From Chitinophaga pinensis (GTDB lineage: Bacteria > Bacteroidota > Bacteroidia > Chitinophagales > Chitinophagaceae): a stretch of 64,000 bases of DNA. Made by a program: the position numbers and the translations under genes. The notes under the pieces were generated by a model. That model saw only the letters and a program-made list of their open reading frames with translations. It was not told where the DNA came from and ran no database searches. Numbering within the stretch: position 1 is the first letter of the stretch; every line of letters begins with the position of its first letter. Shown one piece after another: positions 9,052 to 19,904 of the stretch. The DNA lies in NCBI GenBank assembly GCA_945878115.1, contig CAMDVD010000001.1, positions 62,001 through 126,000 of the forward strand, written 5' to 3'.

Positions 9052-11739
9052 TTAATAGAATACGTATAATGCTACACCTCCTGCTCCGTTTAGACTTATA
9101 CTTCCTGTGCCTCCAAAACAAGGTACGGGTATTACTACAGCATTGGTAAAAAACATTGGTGGAGGTGAGGTGATTGTAACGAATGAATCCTTGTGACATC
9201 CATTCGCATCGTAGAAGCTAATATTATATGTGCCTGCTGCGAGTCCGGTAAAAATACCCGTTGTATTAGAACTGCCATTTAGATAATAATAAACCGGTGT
9301 GACATTGGCAGTGCCTGTGATAGTAACAGAGCCGCTTCCAGGGGAAAAGCAATTTGAATTTGTATGAATAATACTAGTAATAGTGAGTATATTCGATGAA
9401 AAAATAGTGACTACACTGGACACCGTACAATTACTCGCATCCTTTGCAGTGACTGTATATGTACCACTTGTAAGTCCAACAAAATTTCCAGAAGCTACAT
9501 AAGCAGCTCCATTTAAACTATATTGATAACTCGGATTACCATTGGCTGCAATCGCATGGATAGTTCCCAAAGGGCTACCACTACACCCAATATTTGTTTT
9601 TGTAAAAGTGGAAAATGAAATTGTACTTGTTGTAGTAAGCGTAGTAACACTAGAAGCTGTGCATCCATTTGCATCCTTCACAACAATAGTATAAGTACCA
9701 AATGTCAATGAACTGAATGTATTGGAACTGACAAATGCAGCACCATTTTTTGAGTACGTATATAAGGGTGTACCACCATTAACGTTCACAATAATTGAAC
9801 CTGTAATCGGAAAACTACATGTTGGATTATTTATTGTAAATCCAGTAATACTTGGTATTGAAGGTGCTATTAAGTTTAAAATGGTATCGTGAATGCAATT
9901 ATTATTGTCCTTCAAATGGATGGTATAAGTACCTGCACTTAGACCTGAAAAATTGGAGGAGCCTGCATAAGCACCTGCATTTATCGCAAAGCTATAAGGT
10001 GTTGTACCTCCACTGCCGACTACAGAAATATTTCCGAATATAATGCAGGTTGGCTGCACAATAGTAGCGCTTGTAAAAATTAAATTACCTGGCGAACTCA
10101 AGAAAGCAATAGAAGAAGCAGTGCATCCATTTGCATCTTTCACAACCACAGTATAGGTGCCTGAAGAAAGTGATGAAAATAAATTGGAGGAAACAAAAGT
10201 ATTTCCATTGATAGAATAAGTAAATGGATTTACACCGCCGGCACCATTGACTGTAATGCTTCCAGTATTGCCTGCACAACTAGCTTGCACAATACCTAAA
10301 GAAGATACAATGACTGAACTGATGGATGAAATCTGAATGACGGTATCTTTCGTACAGTTATTTGCATCTTTTACATGAATCGTATAAGAACCAACACTCA
10401 AATTAGGGAAAGTACCGTTATTTTGAAATGCGCCAGCATTGAGTGCATAATTGAGAGTAGGTGTTCCACCAAAAGCGAATGCAACAATGGAGCCATTATT
10501 CATACCACAAGTTGTATTGGTAATTGTAATGCCATTAAAAAAAAGTGGACCAGGTGAAGAAATGAAAATTACAGTATCTTTCACACAACCATTGACATCC
10601 TTGACATGCACAATATAATTGCCTGTACCTAAATTAGAAATAGTATTACTCGTCGAATACGCAGCGGCATTCACTGAGTAAGTATAAGGCGAATTACCTC
10701 CACTAGCGTTCACAGTTACAGAGCCAGTGTTAGCGCCATAGCAACTTAAATTAGTCAATACCACACTGGTAATTACCATTGGTTGTGGTGCTACTAAATT
10801 AACTATAGTATCATCAACACAACCATTCTGATCTTTTATGCTAATGGTATAAGTACCTGCAGTTAATCCACTGAATACATTATTGGATGTATAAGTTCCA
10901 CTATTAATTTTATACGTGAATGGGCTTGTTCCACCATTAGCTGTAGCAGTGATTAAACCACTTGGCGTTCCTGCACAACCAAATTGCGTTGTTACACTTG
11001 CAGTAATTGCTTGATTGACAGTGAAATTTATGGACGTTCCTACTGCCATCACATTATTGCAATTATCAATCATTGTATTTCCATCACTACCATTGACTAC
11101 AGACAATGTATAATTTCCTGGGGGTAGTGGATTGGAAAAATTGAGATTAAATAAATTAGAAAAATTGCTTCCGGCTAAACATGCTGCACTACTGGCAGAA
11201 GTAATGCTTGCGGCGGCAGGGGTTAAATTAAAGTCGGTTCCATTTGTAGCAAAAGAACTGCATTGGATATTTTCGTTCAATAATATTTTCATCGATGATG
11301 GGCCATTACAAGAGACTGCGATAGTATCACTTTTGATAAAGGGTAAGGTGTTGTCAATTATTTGGCAAGTAGATCCAGTAAAATCTAAAGTATAACCACT
11401 TGTACTTCCAGATGAATTATTAATTAGGATTACAAATGTTTGTCCTGCAACAACAGGAATAGCACTACTGTAAGATCCGCCACCAGCACCGATGGAAGGT
11501 AAAGTTGACGAAGTGGATAAACCAGTTAATCCACCAGCAGTTGAGTTGGGTAATGAAGCATAATTACATCGGATAGGAGTTAGTCCATTACCTATTGCAC
11601 TACATGCTTTATCGGTCAAATCCCAAACGGCAAAATCATAATCACTAGAAACGGTAGGTGTTATAGAAAATATTAAATTACCTGATGTAGATGCATTAAT
11701 AATATACCAAACGGAATTGTTTTCTCCGTGGTTAAACAA
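9052..11739 (-). CDS. SprB-like repeat adhesin, middle portion (frameshifted at both ends)
   Basis: 895 codons in another frame from the N- and C-terminal pieces. The TTG at 11739 is not a real start. The first residues (H-G-E-N-N-S-V-W-Y-I-I-N) continue the secreted-protein module begun in the 11673-11912 frame, which is followed by a ~230-residue region before the repeats. About eight complete SprB repeats follow, and a ninth is cut at G-G-V-A-L-Y-V-F-Y-stop near 9052. The expected continuation (T-Y-S-I-N-A) reads in the next frame. The bulk is Thr/Ser/Asn/Gly-rich beta structure with a K-D-x-N-G-C signature per repeat. It should form one polypeptide of about 2025 residues with its neighbours. 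Confidence 0.88.
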   Translation of the reverse strand: MFNHGENNSVWYIINASTSGNLIFSITPTVSSDYDFAVWDLTDKACSAIGNGLTPIRCNYASLPNSTAGGLTGLSTSSTLPSIGAGGGSYSSAIPVVAGQTFVILINNSSGSTSGYTLDFTGSTCQIIDNTLPFIKSDTIAVSCNGPSSMKILLNENIQCSSFATNGTDFNLTPAAASITSASSAACLAGSNFSNLFNLNFSNPLPPGNYTLSVVNGSDGNTMIDNCNNVMAVGTSINFTVNQAITASVTTQFGCAGTPSGLITATANGGTSPFTYKINSGTYTSNNVFSGLTAGTYTISIKDQNGCVDDTIVNLVAPQPMVITSVVLTNLSCYGANTGSVTVNASGGNSPYTYSVNAAAYSTSNTISNLGTGNYIVHVKDVNGCVKDTVIFISSPGPLFFNGITITNTTCGMNNGSIVAFAFGGTPTLNYALNAGAFQNNGTFPNLSVGSYTIHVKDANNCTKDTVIQISSISSVIVSSLGIVQASCAGNTGSITVNGAGGVNPFTYSINGNTFVSSNLFSSLSSGTYTVVVKDANGCTASSIAFLSSPGNLIFTSATIVQPTCIIFGNISVVGSGGTTPYSFAINAGAYAGSSNFSGLSAGTYTIHLKDNNNCIHDTILNLIAPSIPSITGFTINNPTCSFPITGSIIVNVNGGTPLYTYSKNGAAFVSSNTFSSLTFGTYTIVVKDANGCTASSVTTLTTTSTISFSTFTKTNIGCSGSPLGTIHAIAANGNPSYQYSLNGAAYVASGNFVGLTSGTYTVTAKDASNCTVSSVVTIFSSNILTITSIIHTNSNCFSPGSGSVTITGTANVTPVYYYLNGSSNTTGIFTGLAAGTYNISFYDANGCHKDSFVTITSPPPMFFTNAVVIPVPCFGGTGSISLNGAGGVALYVFY

Positions 11740-11912
11740 CCTTGGTTCGACGGATTCAATTCATTCACAGTTCCAAATCCAGTATAGGAATTATTTTGAA
11801 TATAAACATTTTGGCAAACTGGAATTGCAGCCATACAGTTTTGCACAGCAGCTTGTCCAAAACAATTGGTAGTGATGAATAAAACACAAATAGATAGTAG
11901 AATATTTTTCAA
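11673..11912 (-). CDS. SprB-like repeat adhesin, N-terminal portion with signal peptide
   Basis: The start is a TTG at 11912; no in-frame ATG lies close upstream. It encodes a clear Sec signal peptide (M-K-N-I-L-L-S-I-C-V-L-F-I-T-T-N-C-F-G, cut before Q), as expected for a T9SS client. Residues 20-58 (C-M-A-A-I-P-V-C, then N-P-S-N-Q-G-C-L) match the usual opening module of Bacteroidota secreted proteins. After G-C-L-T-T the frame diverges: adding one G to the GG at about 11730 gives G-C-L-T-T-G-E-N-N-S-V-W-Y, the family consensus. I read the last ~20 residues of this frame as out-of-frame noise. Confidence 0.75.
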   Translation of the reverse strand: MKNILLSICVLFITTNCFGQAAVQNCMAAIPVCQNVYIQNNSYTGFGTVNELNPSNQGCLTTEKTIPFGILLMHLHQVI

Positions 11913-12066
11913 TCGGAGTAAGATGAGTGATAAAGGTACGCCACTTTTTAAAATCGCAAATTATCTAATTTTATTTGGCGTTGATATTTGACATTGTTGT
12001 GACAAAAATGGAGATGGATATTTCTGTGATATTTTATATTTAATATACAACATAAGGTATGCAAAT

Positions 12067-12115
12067 TAAAAAACCTCTGTAACTACTATCTAACAGCAGC
12101 TACAGAGGTTTTTTT
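12067..12115 (-). terminator. Intrinsic terminator of the 12130-12711 gene
   Basis: Arms CCTCTGTA (12074-12081) and TACAGAGG (12101-12108) are perfectly complementary, and the flanking A/T runs extend the stem. On the minus strand the hairpin is followed by a run of Ts. It lies 15-60 nt beyond the stop codon of the outer-membrane protein gene. The A-tract on the other side may let it also act on plus-strand transcripts. Confidence 0.8.
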
Positions 12116-12129
12116 AATTGTATTTTATA

Positions 12130-12711
12130 TTATTTTTTTTCTTTAGCAGAGCCAAATGTATATAAAACACCTAATTGCAATCCACTCATAGAGATAGTTT
12201 CATCTGATTCTTTTTCGATATTAACCAAACCAATATTCAATCGTAAATTAACACCAATATTATTTGTAATCATATAACCAGCGCCAGCAGCAGCACTAAA
12301 ATTCATACTATTAAACTCTTCTTTTACATCTTCACTATCACCATCTACTTTCATTTTTGCAGAAATAAGTAATCCAACTTGTGGTCCTACTTCAAAAAAC
12401 AATTTACCAGTTTGATAATTTAAAAGAACTGGAATATTAATAAAAGAAGTGTTTAAATGAAAAGTAGTACCTAAAAAATCTTCTTTTGCGCCTTCAGCAG
12501 AGAAACGCAAAGCTGGTATTAGGTTCAACTTTTCAGTAAGAGGGATAGCGCAGTGTGCACCAATGTAAAAGCCAGGTTGAGGATCAGATTCTACATCTTT
12601 ACCCATTAGATTTGTAAAATTAGCTCCAGCGTTAGCGCCAAATCTGATTTGGGCATTAGAAACGAAGGAAGTCAAAAGGATTGCTGCGAAGGCAAATAAA
12701 CATTTTTTCAT
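12130..12711 (-). CDS. Outer membrane beta-barrel protein (PorT/OmpW-like fold)
   Basis: 193 residues. A signal peptide (M-K-K-C-L-F-A-F-A-A-I-L-L-T-S-F-V-S-N-A, cut before Q) is followed by alternating amphipathic strands: F-G-A-N-A-G-A-N-F-T-N-L, F-Y-I-G-A-H, L-N-L-I-P-A-L-R-F-S, V-G-P-Q-V-G-L-L and A-A-A-G-A-G-Y. These are typical of the Bacteroidota outer-membrane barrel family (OMP_b-brl_2). The role is unknown; such proteins are usually small eight-stranded barrels. It is a single gene with its own terminator downstream. A helical outer-membrane lipoprotein is excluded by the lack of a lipobox. Confidence 0.8.
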   Translation of the reverse strand: MKKCLFAFAAILLTSFVSNAQIRFGANAGANFTNLMGKDVESDPQPGFYIGAHCAIPLTEKLNLIPALRFSAEGAKEDFLGTTFHLNTSFINIPVLLNYQTGKLFFEVGPQVGLLISAKMKVDGDSEDVKEEFNSMNFSAAAGAGYMITNNIGVNLRLNIGLVNIEKESDETISMSGLQLGVLYTFGSAKEKK

Positions 12712-12911
12712 GATATATAATTTTTTTGCAATGTTAAAGGATTTTTTAAAATCAGCACTTTCTGAAGTCCCTTTTTTTCTTAATCAAATGTTGTTCTATC
12801 GCTAATTAATAGTTGCCACTCATCACGCAAATTCTTGAGATTAATAGTTTTAGTCTTTCCTTTTTAGTCGATACAATAAAATTAAAAAAGAATACACTTA
12901 CATTTGGTGCA

Positions 12912-14285
12912 ATGAATAAAAGTTTAGTATTTAAGATTGGTGCACTTACCTATTTATGCCTTTTCATTTTTTCTGTCGTTTTTTACAAGGAAAGAACTGT
13001 CATTTTAGACGCTTCCTTTCAATTGTTCAATATACTTAAAACAGGCTCTTTAGCCATTCAAGTCAATCGATTTGGCGCAGCTTTTACACAGATATTTCCT
13101 TTACTTGCATCTAAAATGTTATTGCCATTATATCAAGTTGCAGGCGCTTATTCTGTGGGTTTTATACTGTATTATTTTACCTGTTTTTTGATTATACTTT
13201 TTGGTTTTAAAAGTGAAAAAATCGCATTAATTCTTGTGTTTTTTCATACACTCATTGTTACACATTCTTTTTATTGGATACAATGTGAATTGATACAAGG
13301 CGTTTCTTTCACACTGGTATTTGTTGCTTTTGTTGAACAGCAAATACAAAGAGAAAAAGTAAATTTAGCGTTCTATATTTTACTTCCTTTCTTCTTCATC
13401 ACCATTGTATTTTTTTACCCCTTATTGCCATTTGTATTATTTTTTGCGCTGATTTATTTTGGCATTCATTACAAATCCAAACTTAAATTCTTGTCCTTTC
13501 TTTTAGGATTTTATTTGCTTTTATATGTTTTAAAAATTACGTTTTTTAAAACTGATTATGATACTAGTGCGATGGATGGCATGAAAAATATTCGATTGCT
13601 TTTTCCACACTATTTTGATCTTCAGTCCAATATTCATTTTCTGCAATATTGTCTTCACGATTATTATGCTTTACCCATTTTACTTATTGCATCTATCATC
13701 TTTTATGTCCTTCGAAAAATGGTTGCAAAATTATTTTTGCTGTTATTCTTTTTCTTTGGATTCTTATTTATCGTAAATGTATGTTTTGCACAAGGTGCTG
13801 AACAATTCTATTTAGAACCACAGTACACCATACTTTCCGTCTTTCTTGGTTTCGTTATTGCGTTCGATATTTTGCCTGCTATGCAACAAAGTTCATTGCG
13901 CCTTGGAATGGTCCTATCACTCATCATAATAAGTTTAGCTCGCATATTTTATACCCATTATGCTTATACAGATAGATTGAACTGGTATCAAAATGTGTTG
14001 GACACTACTGCAAAGGACGAACACAAAAAGATCATTCTTGCTACATCTCAAGTGCCAATGGATAAAATAAAAATGGGTTGGGGAAGTTCGTTCGAATTTT
14101 GGTTATTGTCTACTTTAGAAACTGGTATAACTCGTTCCATCATTATTGAAGGACGTCCGAATGAATTTGATGATGGATTAAACATGCATGACTCCTTCAT
14201 TATACAATGGGGAGCTTATCCTTATTCGGATTTTCATTCGCCTTATTTTCATTTTGAAGACACGACGGCTTATGTCAAAAAATAA
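12912..14285 (+). CDS. Polytopic membrane protein of unknown function
   Basis: The frame is open from 12813, but the ATG at 12912 (M-N-K-S-L-V-F-K-I-G-A) starts directly before the first membrane helix and is preferred, giving 457 residues. About ten hydrophobic segments can be counted (for example L-T-Y-L-C-L-F-I-F-S-V-V-F and F-L-L-L-F-F-F-F-G-F-L-F-I-V). A C-terminal domain of about 90 residues has no membrane helices and contains the aromatic-rich W-G-S-S-F-E-F-W. The layout resembles GT-C glycosyltransferases or polysaccharide-related proteins, but I see no diagnostic loop motif and do not assign one. It is not obviously in an operon. Confidence 0.7.
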   Translation: MNKSLVFKIGALTYLCLFIFSVVFYKERTVILDASFQLFNILKTGSLAIQVNRFGAAFTQIFPLLASKMLLPLYQVAGAYSVGFILYYFTCFLIILFGFKSEKIALILVFFHTLIVTHSFYWIQCELIQGVSFTLVFVAFVEQQIQREKVNLAFYILLPFFFITIVFFYPLLPFVLFFALIYFGIHYKSKLKFLSFLLGFYLLLYVLKITFFKTDYDTSAMDGMKNIRLLFPHYFDLQSNIHFLQYCLHDYYALPILLIASIIFYVLRKMVAKLFLLLFFFFGFLFIVNVCFAQGAEQFYLEPQYTILSVFLGFVIAFDILPAMQQSSLRLGMVLSLIIISLARIFYTHYAYTDRLNWYQNVLDTTAKDEHKKIILATSQVPMDKIKMGWGSSFEFWLLSTLETGITRSIIIEGRPNEFDDGLNMHDSFIIQWGAYPYSDFHSPYFHFEDTTAYVKK

Positions 14286-14383
14286 AGGTTAAGAATGCAA
14301 AAAAGTTTAGAACAGCCCATTATTACCTCCTTTGCTGGACTACCTTAAAAGGCATTCGACATTTTGAAGGATTGTGCAATAAA

Positions 14384-14640
14384 TTAACCCTTTCAGGGAT
14401 ACGATACATTTTATCAAGGCGGTTTTTCTATTCACATTTAACCCTTTCAGGGATATAATACATTTTGTCATTGCGATTTTCTATAATCATATCATCCCTA
14501 CAGGATTTTAATACTTGAAATGGGTGCTAGTTAATTAGATAGACGCTTCGAAATTCAAACCCTGAAAGGGTGAGATGATTATAGATAAAACAACAACCCT
14601 TTTGGATTTTTGAACCCAGTATGGGTGACATGATTATAAA
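14384..14640. repeat. Cluster of REP-like palindromic repeats
   Basis: Two copies of TTAACCCTTTCAGGGATA with the downstream word ATACATTTT lie at 14384-14412 and 14437-14466. Two copies in the opposite sense lie at 14553-14585 (CAAACCCTGAAAGGGTGAGA) and 14611-14640 (GAACCCAGTATGGGTGACAT), each followed by TGATTATA. A degraded unit (ATCATCCCTACAGGATTTTA) sits at 14491-14510. Each unit contains a short palindrome of the ACCCT/AGGGT type. The pattern is that of RAYT-associated REP sequences in Bacteroidota. No transposase is visible nearby. Otherwise the 14286-14692 gap holds nothing recognisable. Confidence 0.7.
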
Positions 14641-14692
14641 TAGATAGGTAATAAAGGTATAGGAGGCTATTTGGGTAACCCTAAATACAGCA

Positions 14693-15055
14693 TTATTTAT
14701 CCTGATCTCTATTATTCCTGGTTTGCAATATGGCAATATCTGTCAGCATGATTTGATAAACAGAATCTAATAAAGTTGGATGATTTGTATACCAATGTAA
14801 GTCTTGTAAAAATTCTTTTTCATTCAGTTGGTATTTCTTCAATATACCAGCATGGTATTTACGCAATGAATCTTCATTCTTTAATGTATAATGGTCTATT
14901 GGCTTTGGCATTTGTTGGGCATAAGATTCTGCTAAATGCATTTCCAATAATACTTTACTCATTTCGTCAACAGAAATAGGTGGCTTATCTGTTTGACAGC
15001 ACACCAAAGAGCAAAGCAGAATAAAAAATAATAAATAGGTTCTTGTCATTTCCAT
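14693..15055 (-). CDS. DUF4296-family lipoprotein
   Basis: 120 residues. The N-terminal signal (M-E-M-T-R-T-Y-L-L-F-F-I-L-L-C-S) ends in L-V-C-C, a plausible lipobox. The mature part begins with P-P-I-S-V-D-E-M-S-K-V-L-L-E-M-H-L-A-E-S, the defining stretch of DUF4296, followed by a mostly helical domain. The function of the family is unknown. It is the last gene of the coaBC-porD-DUF4296 run, 5 nt after the previous stop codon, so it is almost surely co-transcribed. A second ATG six bases later is an equally possible start. Confidence 0.75.
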   Translation of the reverse strand: MEMTRTYLLFFILLCSLVCCQTDKPPISVDEMSKVLLEMHLAESYAQQMPKPIDHYTLKNEDSLRKYHAGILKKYQLNEKEFLQDLHWYTNHPTLLDSVYQIMLTDIAILQTRNNRDQDK

Positions 15056-15060
15056 TTGGA

Positions 15061-15981
15061 TTACTTCATCAACTCGGCATATTTACCAGCATTGGTTACA
15101 TCCAATTGTGATATAATCGGAATCAAGGTTTGCTTTTCAGTTGGTGAGCATTTTGCAAGGTAATTTTGAATTTCTTCACTTTTAGCATTAAAGAAAAACT
15201 GCATCCACATGCTCGATGGGTTTTCAATATTTACTTGTTGCAAAATTGGAAATAATTTGTTCATTGTGCTTCTTGCTAAATCAGCATCTGTGGTCATCAT
15301 GTCCAAACCAAGACGATGATATTTATAAAATACATCTCGCATATTTACAAAACGATTATTTTCAATTTGGTCAATCAGCCAAAATCTATTTTTTTGTTTC
15401 TCTGTTCCTTTCCAGCCAGATATAGCACTATTTTCTGGAGCATTATTGGAAATATTCATGGCGCGGTCAAAATATTCGGTACCGCCTTTTAAAGAAAAAC
15501 TATCGAAGTCGAGACCAATGATCACATAACAATAAAATGCAATAATTGCAGATAGATTAGAGCTCAATGCATCACTTCCTACAATTCGGTTGTCATTAAA
15601 TTCGATGGCTTGATACTGGGTATATTTAATAGCAAAATCATTGTCTACATAATTCACTAAGGAAGAAGTATACGTAGTGCCATAAACTGGTCTACTCGCT
15701 TGCATGGATATTTTTCCAGTATAACCGCCTTCAATGCCTTCAATAGTTTTGGTCAGAATAATGGTAAAAACACATTCTATTCTTTCTTTTTGTAAAAATT
15801 CGGATTGCCCCCAATGTCTGGTATTTATGAATTCTGTGATAGATTGCTCCATCGTTTTAAACACTTTTGGATCCGTGCCTTGTATCTGATCTCCAAGTAC
15901 TATCACTTTACAATTTAATTCTTGCGCCATTAAAAAATGACAAGAGAATAAAAGACAACAACAAAAGATTATTTTTTTCAT
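15061..15981 (-). CDS. porD: PorD-like (DUF4835) protein linked to type IX secretion
   Basis: 306 residues with a signal peptide (M-K-K-I-I-F-C-C-C-L-L-F-S-C-H-F-L-M-A, cut before Q). Family hallmarks are the early L-N-C-K-V-I-V-L-G-D-Q-I-Q-G-T-D and K-T-M-E-Q-S-I-T-E-F-I-N-T-R-H-W, plus the internal G-L-D-F-D-S-F-S-L-K-G-G. Family knowledge: PorD/DUF4835 proteins are periplasmic or outer-membrane associated and are listed among T9SS accessory proteins. The ATG overlaps the coaBC stop (ATGA), so translation is coupled to a housekeeping coenzyme A gene, an arrangement common in Bacteroidota. Confidence 0.8.
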   Translation of the reverse strand: MKKIIFCCCLLFSCHFLMAQELNCKVIVLGDQIQGTDPKVFKTMEQSITEFINTRHWGQSEFLQKERIECVFTIILTKTIEGIEGGYTGKISMQASRPVYGTTYTSSLVNYVDNDFAIKYTQYQAIEFNDNRIVGSDALSSNLSAIIAFYCYVIIGLDFDSFSLKGGTEYFDRAMNISNNAPENSAISGWKGTEKQKNRFWLIDQIENNRFVNMRDVFYKYHRLGLDMMTTDADLARSTMNKLFPILQQVNIENPSSMWMQFFFNAKSEEIQNYLAKCSPTEKQTLIPIISQLDVTNAGKYAELMK

Positions 15982-17168
15982 GTAGTACGTTCAATTATTT
16001 TTTCAACTATATCTAAGGCAACTTCGTTTTTTGTCTTGACAGGAAATGCATGCTCTTGCCCATTTTTTTCAAAAATAGTAATTTTATTGGTATCCAATCC
16101 AAATCCAGCGCCTATATCATTTAATGAATTTAAAACGATGAAATCCGCATTTTTATCTTTCAATTTTTGCAAAGCATATTTTCTTTCTTCTTTATTTTCT
16201 AATGCAAACCCAACCAAAAATTGATGTTCTTTTTTTATACTTCCTAGATGTCGTAAAATATCTTTTGTCTTCGTCAAAGCAATAGTAAACACATCTTCTT
16301 TCTTTTTAATTTTTTCATTGGCAATTTCCGTAGGCGTATAATCTGCAACTGCTGCGCTCATGACGGCAATATCGGCATGTTCAAAATGAGTAGTAGTTGC
16401 TTCAAACATGGCTTGTGCAGAAATGACGCGAGTTACTTGTATATTTTTATTCGAAGTGTGGACATTACTTGGTCCAAGTATAAGTTGTACCGAACAACCT
16501 TCGTTGGCTAAAGCCTCTGCAATTGCTAATCCCATTTTTCCGCTGCTGTGATTTCCGATGAAACGTACAGGGTCTATATTTTCGTATGTAGGACCAGCAG
16601 TAACTATTGCTTTTTTATTTTCTAATCGAAGTTTTTTTTTAAGAAAATTAGAAACAGATGAAAAAATTTGTTCTGGTTCTACCATGCGTCCAGTGCCGAT
16701 CAAGCCACTGGCAAGTTCGCCATATTCAGCTTCTAAAATAGTATTTCCATAAGCAGTAAGTGTGGCCAAATTATTTTTTAGAGAGGGATGCTTCCACATA
16801 TCTTCGTCCATGGCTGGGGCTATCCATACTGGGCAAGTAGCGGATAAATAAACAGACAATAATAAATTATCACAAATCCCATTTGCCATTTTTGCGATGG
16901 TATTGCAAGAGGCTGGAGCAATAATCATAATATCTGCCCATCTGCCAAGTGCCACATGATTAGCCCATTCGTCATTGCTAGATAATTCAATGAGTACGCT
17001 ATGTTTAGACAAAGTACTCAATACCAATTGACTTACAAAATCCTTTGCTGCAGGTGTCATTACAACTTTTACTTCGGCACCAGCCTTGATAAATAATCGA
17101 ACTAAGAATGGTATTTTATAAGCGGCTATACTTCCAGAAATACCTAGTAGAATTTTTTTGCCTTGCAT
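15978..17168 (-). CDS. coaBC: Bifunctional phosphopantothenoylcysteine decarboxylase / phosphopantothenate-cysteine ligase
   Basis: The ATG at 17168 (M-Q-G-K-K-I-L-L-G-I-S-G-S-I-A-A-Y-K) is preferred over the in-frame ATG at 17186 because the flavoprotein fold begins there. Residues 1-175 are the FMN-dependent decarboxylase (N-H-V-A-L-G-R-W-A-D, A-P-A-S-C-N-T-I-A-K-M-A-N-G). The substrate loop reads P-A-M-D-E-D-M-W, with Asp where Escherichia coli has Asn. The ligase begins near residue 185 (T-A-G-P-T-Y-E-N-I-D-P-V-R-F-I, N-H-S-S-G-K-M-G) and carries A-A-V-A-D-Y and K-I-K-K-K. It converts 4'-phosphopantothenate to 4'-phosphopantetheine in coenzyme A synthesis. It heads the operon with porD. 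Confidence 0.93.
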   Translation of the reverse strand: MQGKKILLGISGSIAAYKIPFLVRLFIKAGAEVKVVMTPAAKDFVSQLVLSTLSKHSVLIELSSNDEWANHVALGRWADIMIIAPASCNTIAKMANGICDNLLLSVYLSATCPVWIAPAMDEDMWKHPSLKNNLATLTAYGNTILEAEYGELASGLIGTGRMVEPEQIFSSVSNFLKKKLRLENKKAIVTAGPTYENIDPVRFIGNHSSGKMGLAIAEALANEGCSVQLILGPSNVHTSNKNIQVTRVISAQAMFEATTTHFEHADIAVMSAAVADYTPTEIANEKIKKKEDVFTIALTKTKDILRHLGSIKKEHQFLVGFALENKEERKYALQKLKDKNADFIVLNSLNDIGAGFGLDTNKITIFEKNGQEHAFPVKTKNEVALDIVEKIIERTT

Positions 17169-17186
17169 CAAACAAAGATGCAACAT

Positions 17187-17474
17187 TTAAGGATAAAAGA
17201 GGAGAATAGAGTTGATAAATTTGTTTAAGGATGTGCTTCAGAAAAATGGACGAATTCTATTTTGTAGGGGAATATTTCTGCATTGGACAGATTAATTTTC
17301 ACCTACATAATGCAACGTTCCTTCGGTAAATTTTGACTTTTTCTTCCGGTAACTAAAACAAACTAGTACTCATTCTTTCTTTGGTCGCTTTATTTTGAAA
17401 CAAGTTAAGGCTTTTGTCTTTGAAATGGAAACCTGCATTGAGTTATGTCTAAGCACTTTTACACAGTTAGCCTG
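17187..17474. other. Intergenic region with no recognised gene
   Basis: This stretch lies between the coaBC start and the katG terminator. It is AT-rich and has no frame with coding character. I see no repeat family member and no clear -7/-33 promoter pair. It presumably holds the leader and promoter of the coaBC operon. Confidence 0.4.
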
Positions 17475-17501
17475 TAAAAAAAACGTCCCAAAATTGGGAC
17501 G
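17475..17501 (-). terminator. Intrinsic terminator of katG
   Basis: Perfect arms CGTCCCAA (17484-17491) and TTGGGACG (17494-17501) form a tight hairpin. On the minus strand it is followed by an uninterrupted run of nine Ts (As at 17475-17483). It lies about 55 nt beyond the katG stop codon. Confidence 0.88.
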
Positions 17502-17557
17502 CTTTAGTTTATTAGGTTTCATTTATGGATTACATTTTTAATGCTTCCGTTTTTTTA

Positions 17558-19741
<2,184 letters not shown>

Positions 19742-19749
19742 TTAAGTTG

Positions 19750-19778
19750 CAAAATTAGTCTTTGTTGTCCGGTTCAAA
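19750..19778 (-). promoter_or_regulatory. Candidate Bacteroidota promoter of katG
   Basis: On the minus strand a -7 element TAATTTTG (19757 to 19750, consensus TAnnTTTG) lies 17 nt downstream of a -33 TTTG (19778 to 19775). The start codon is 21 nt beyond the -7 element. No OxyR-like operator is evident to me. Confidence 0.5.
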
Positions 19779-19849
19779 ACCATACAAATAAAAAAAAATA
19801 TAAAATTAACTAAGCTTTATTTTCTCCGGAAATTCATCTTCTATCAACA

Positions 19850-19904
19850 TCCTACTTTCTAACTACTCAATACTAACTACTTTCTACTTTTTAGTAGCTT
19901 AATC
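19850..19904 (-). repeat. GTAGTTAG-type tract downstream of the DUF2200 gene
   Basis: Read on the minus strand, directly after the stop codon at 19905, the sequence is AAAGTAGAAAGTAGTTAG followed by TATTGAGTAGTTAGAAAGTA. It is in the sense orientation of the upstream DUF2200 gene. The GGAATTTG block seen in the larger tracts is not evident here. Confidence 0.65.

Noticed and set aside
9008-9199. Open frame of 63 codons on the minus strand
   Set aside because: It overlaps the SprB-like coding region at the frameshift in an alternative frame and has no sensible composition.
14384-14640. Possible short CRISPR array (ACCCTTTCAGGGAT units)
   Set aside because: Units are in both orientations, spacing is irregular, and there are no spacer-sized unique segments between identical repeats or cas genes. 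REP-like palindromes explain the pattern.
16769-16830. CoaBC substrate loop P-A-M-D-E-D-M-W as a defective active site (Asp for Asn)
   Set aside because: I recall Asp at this position in Bacteroidota CoaBC proteins, and all other motifs are intact, so a lineage variant is more likely than loss of function.
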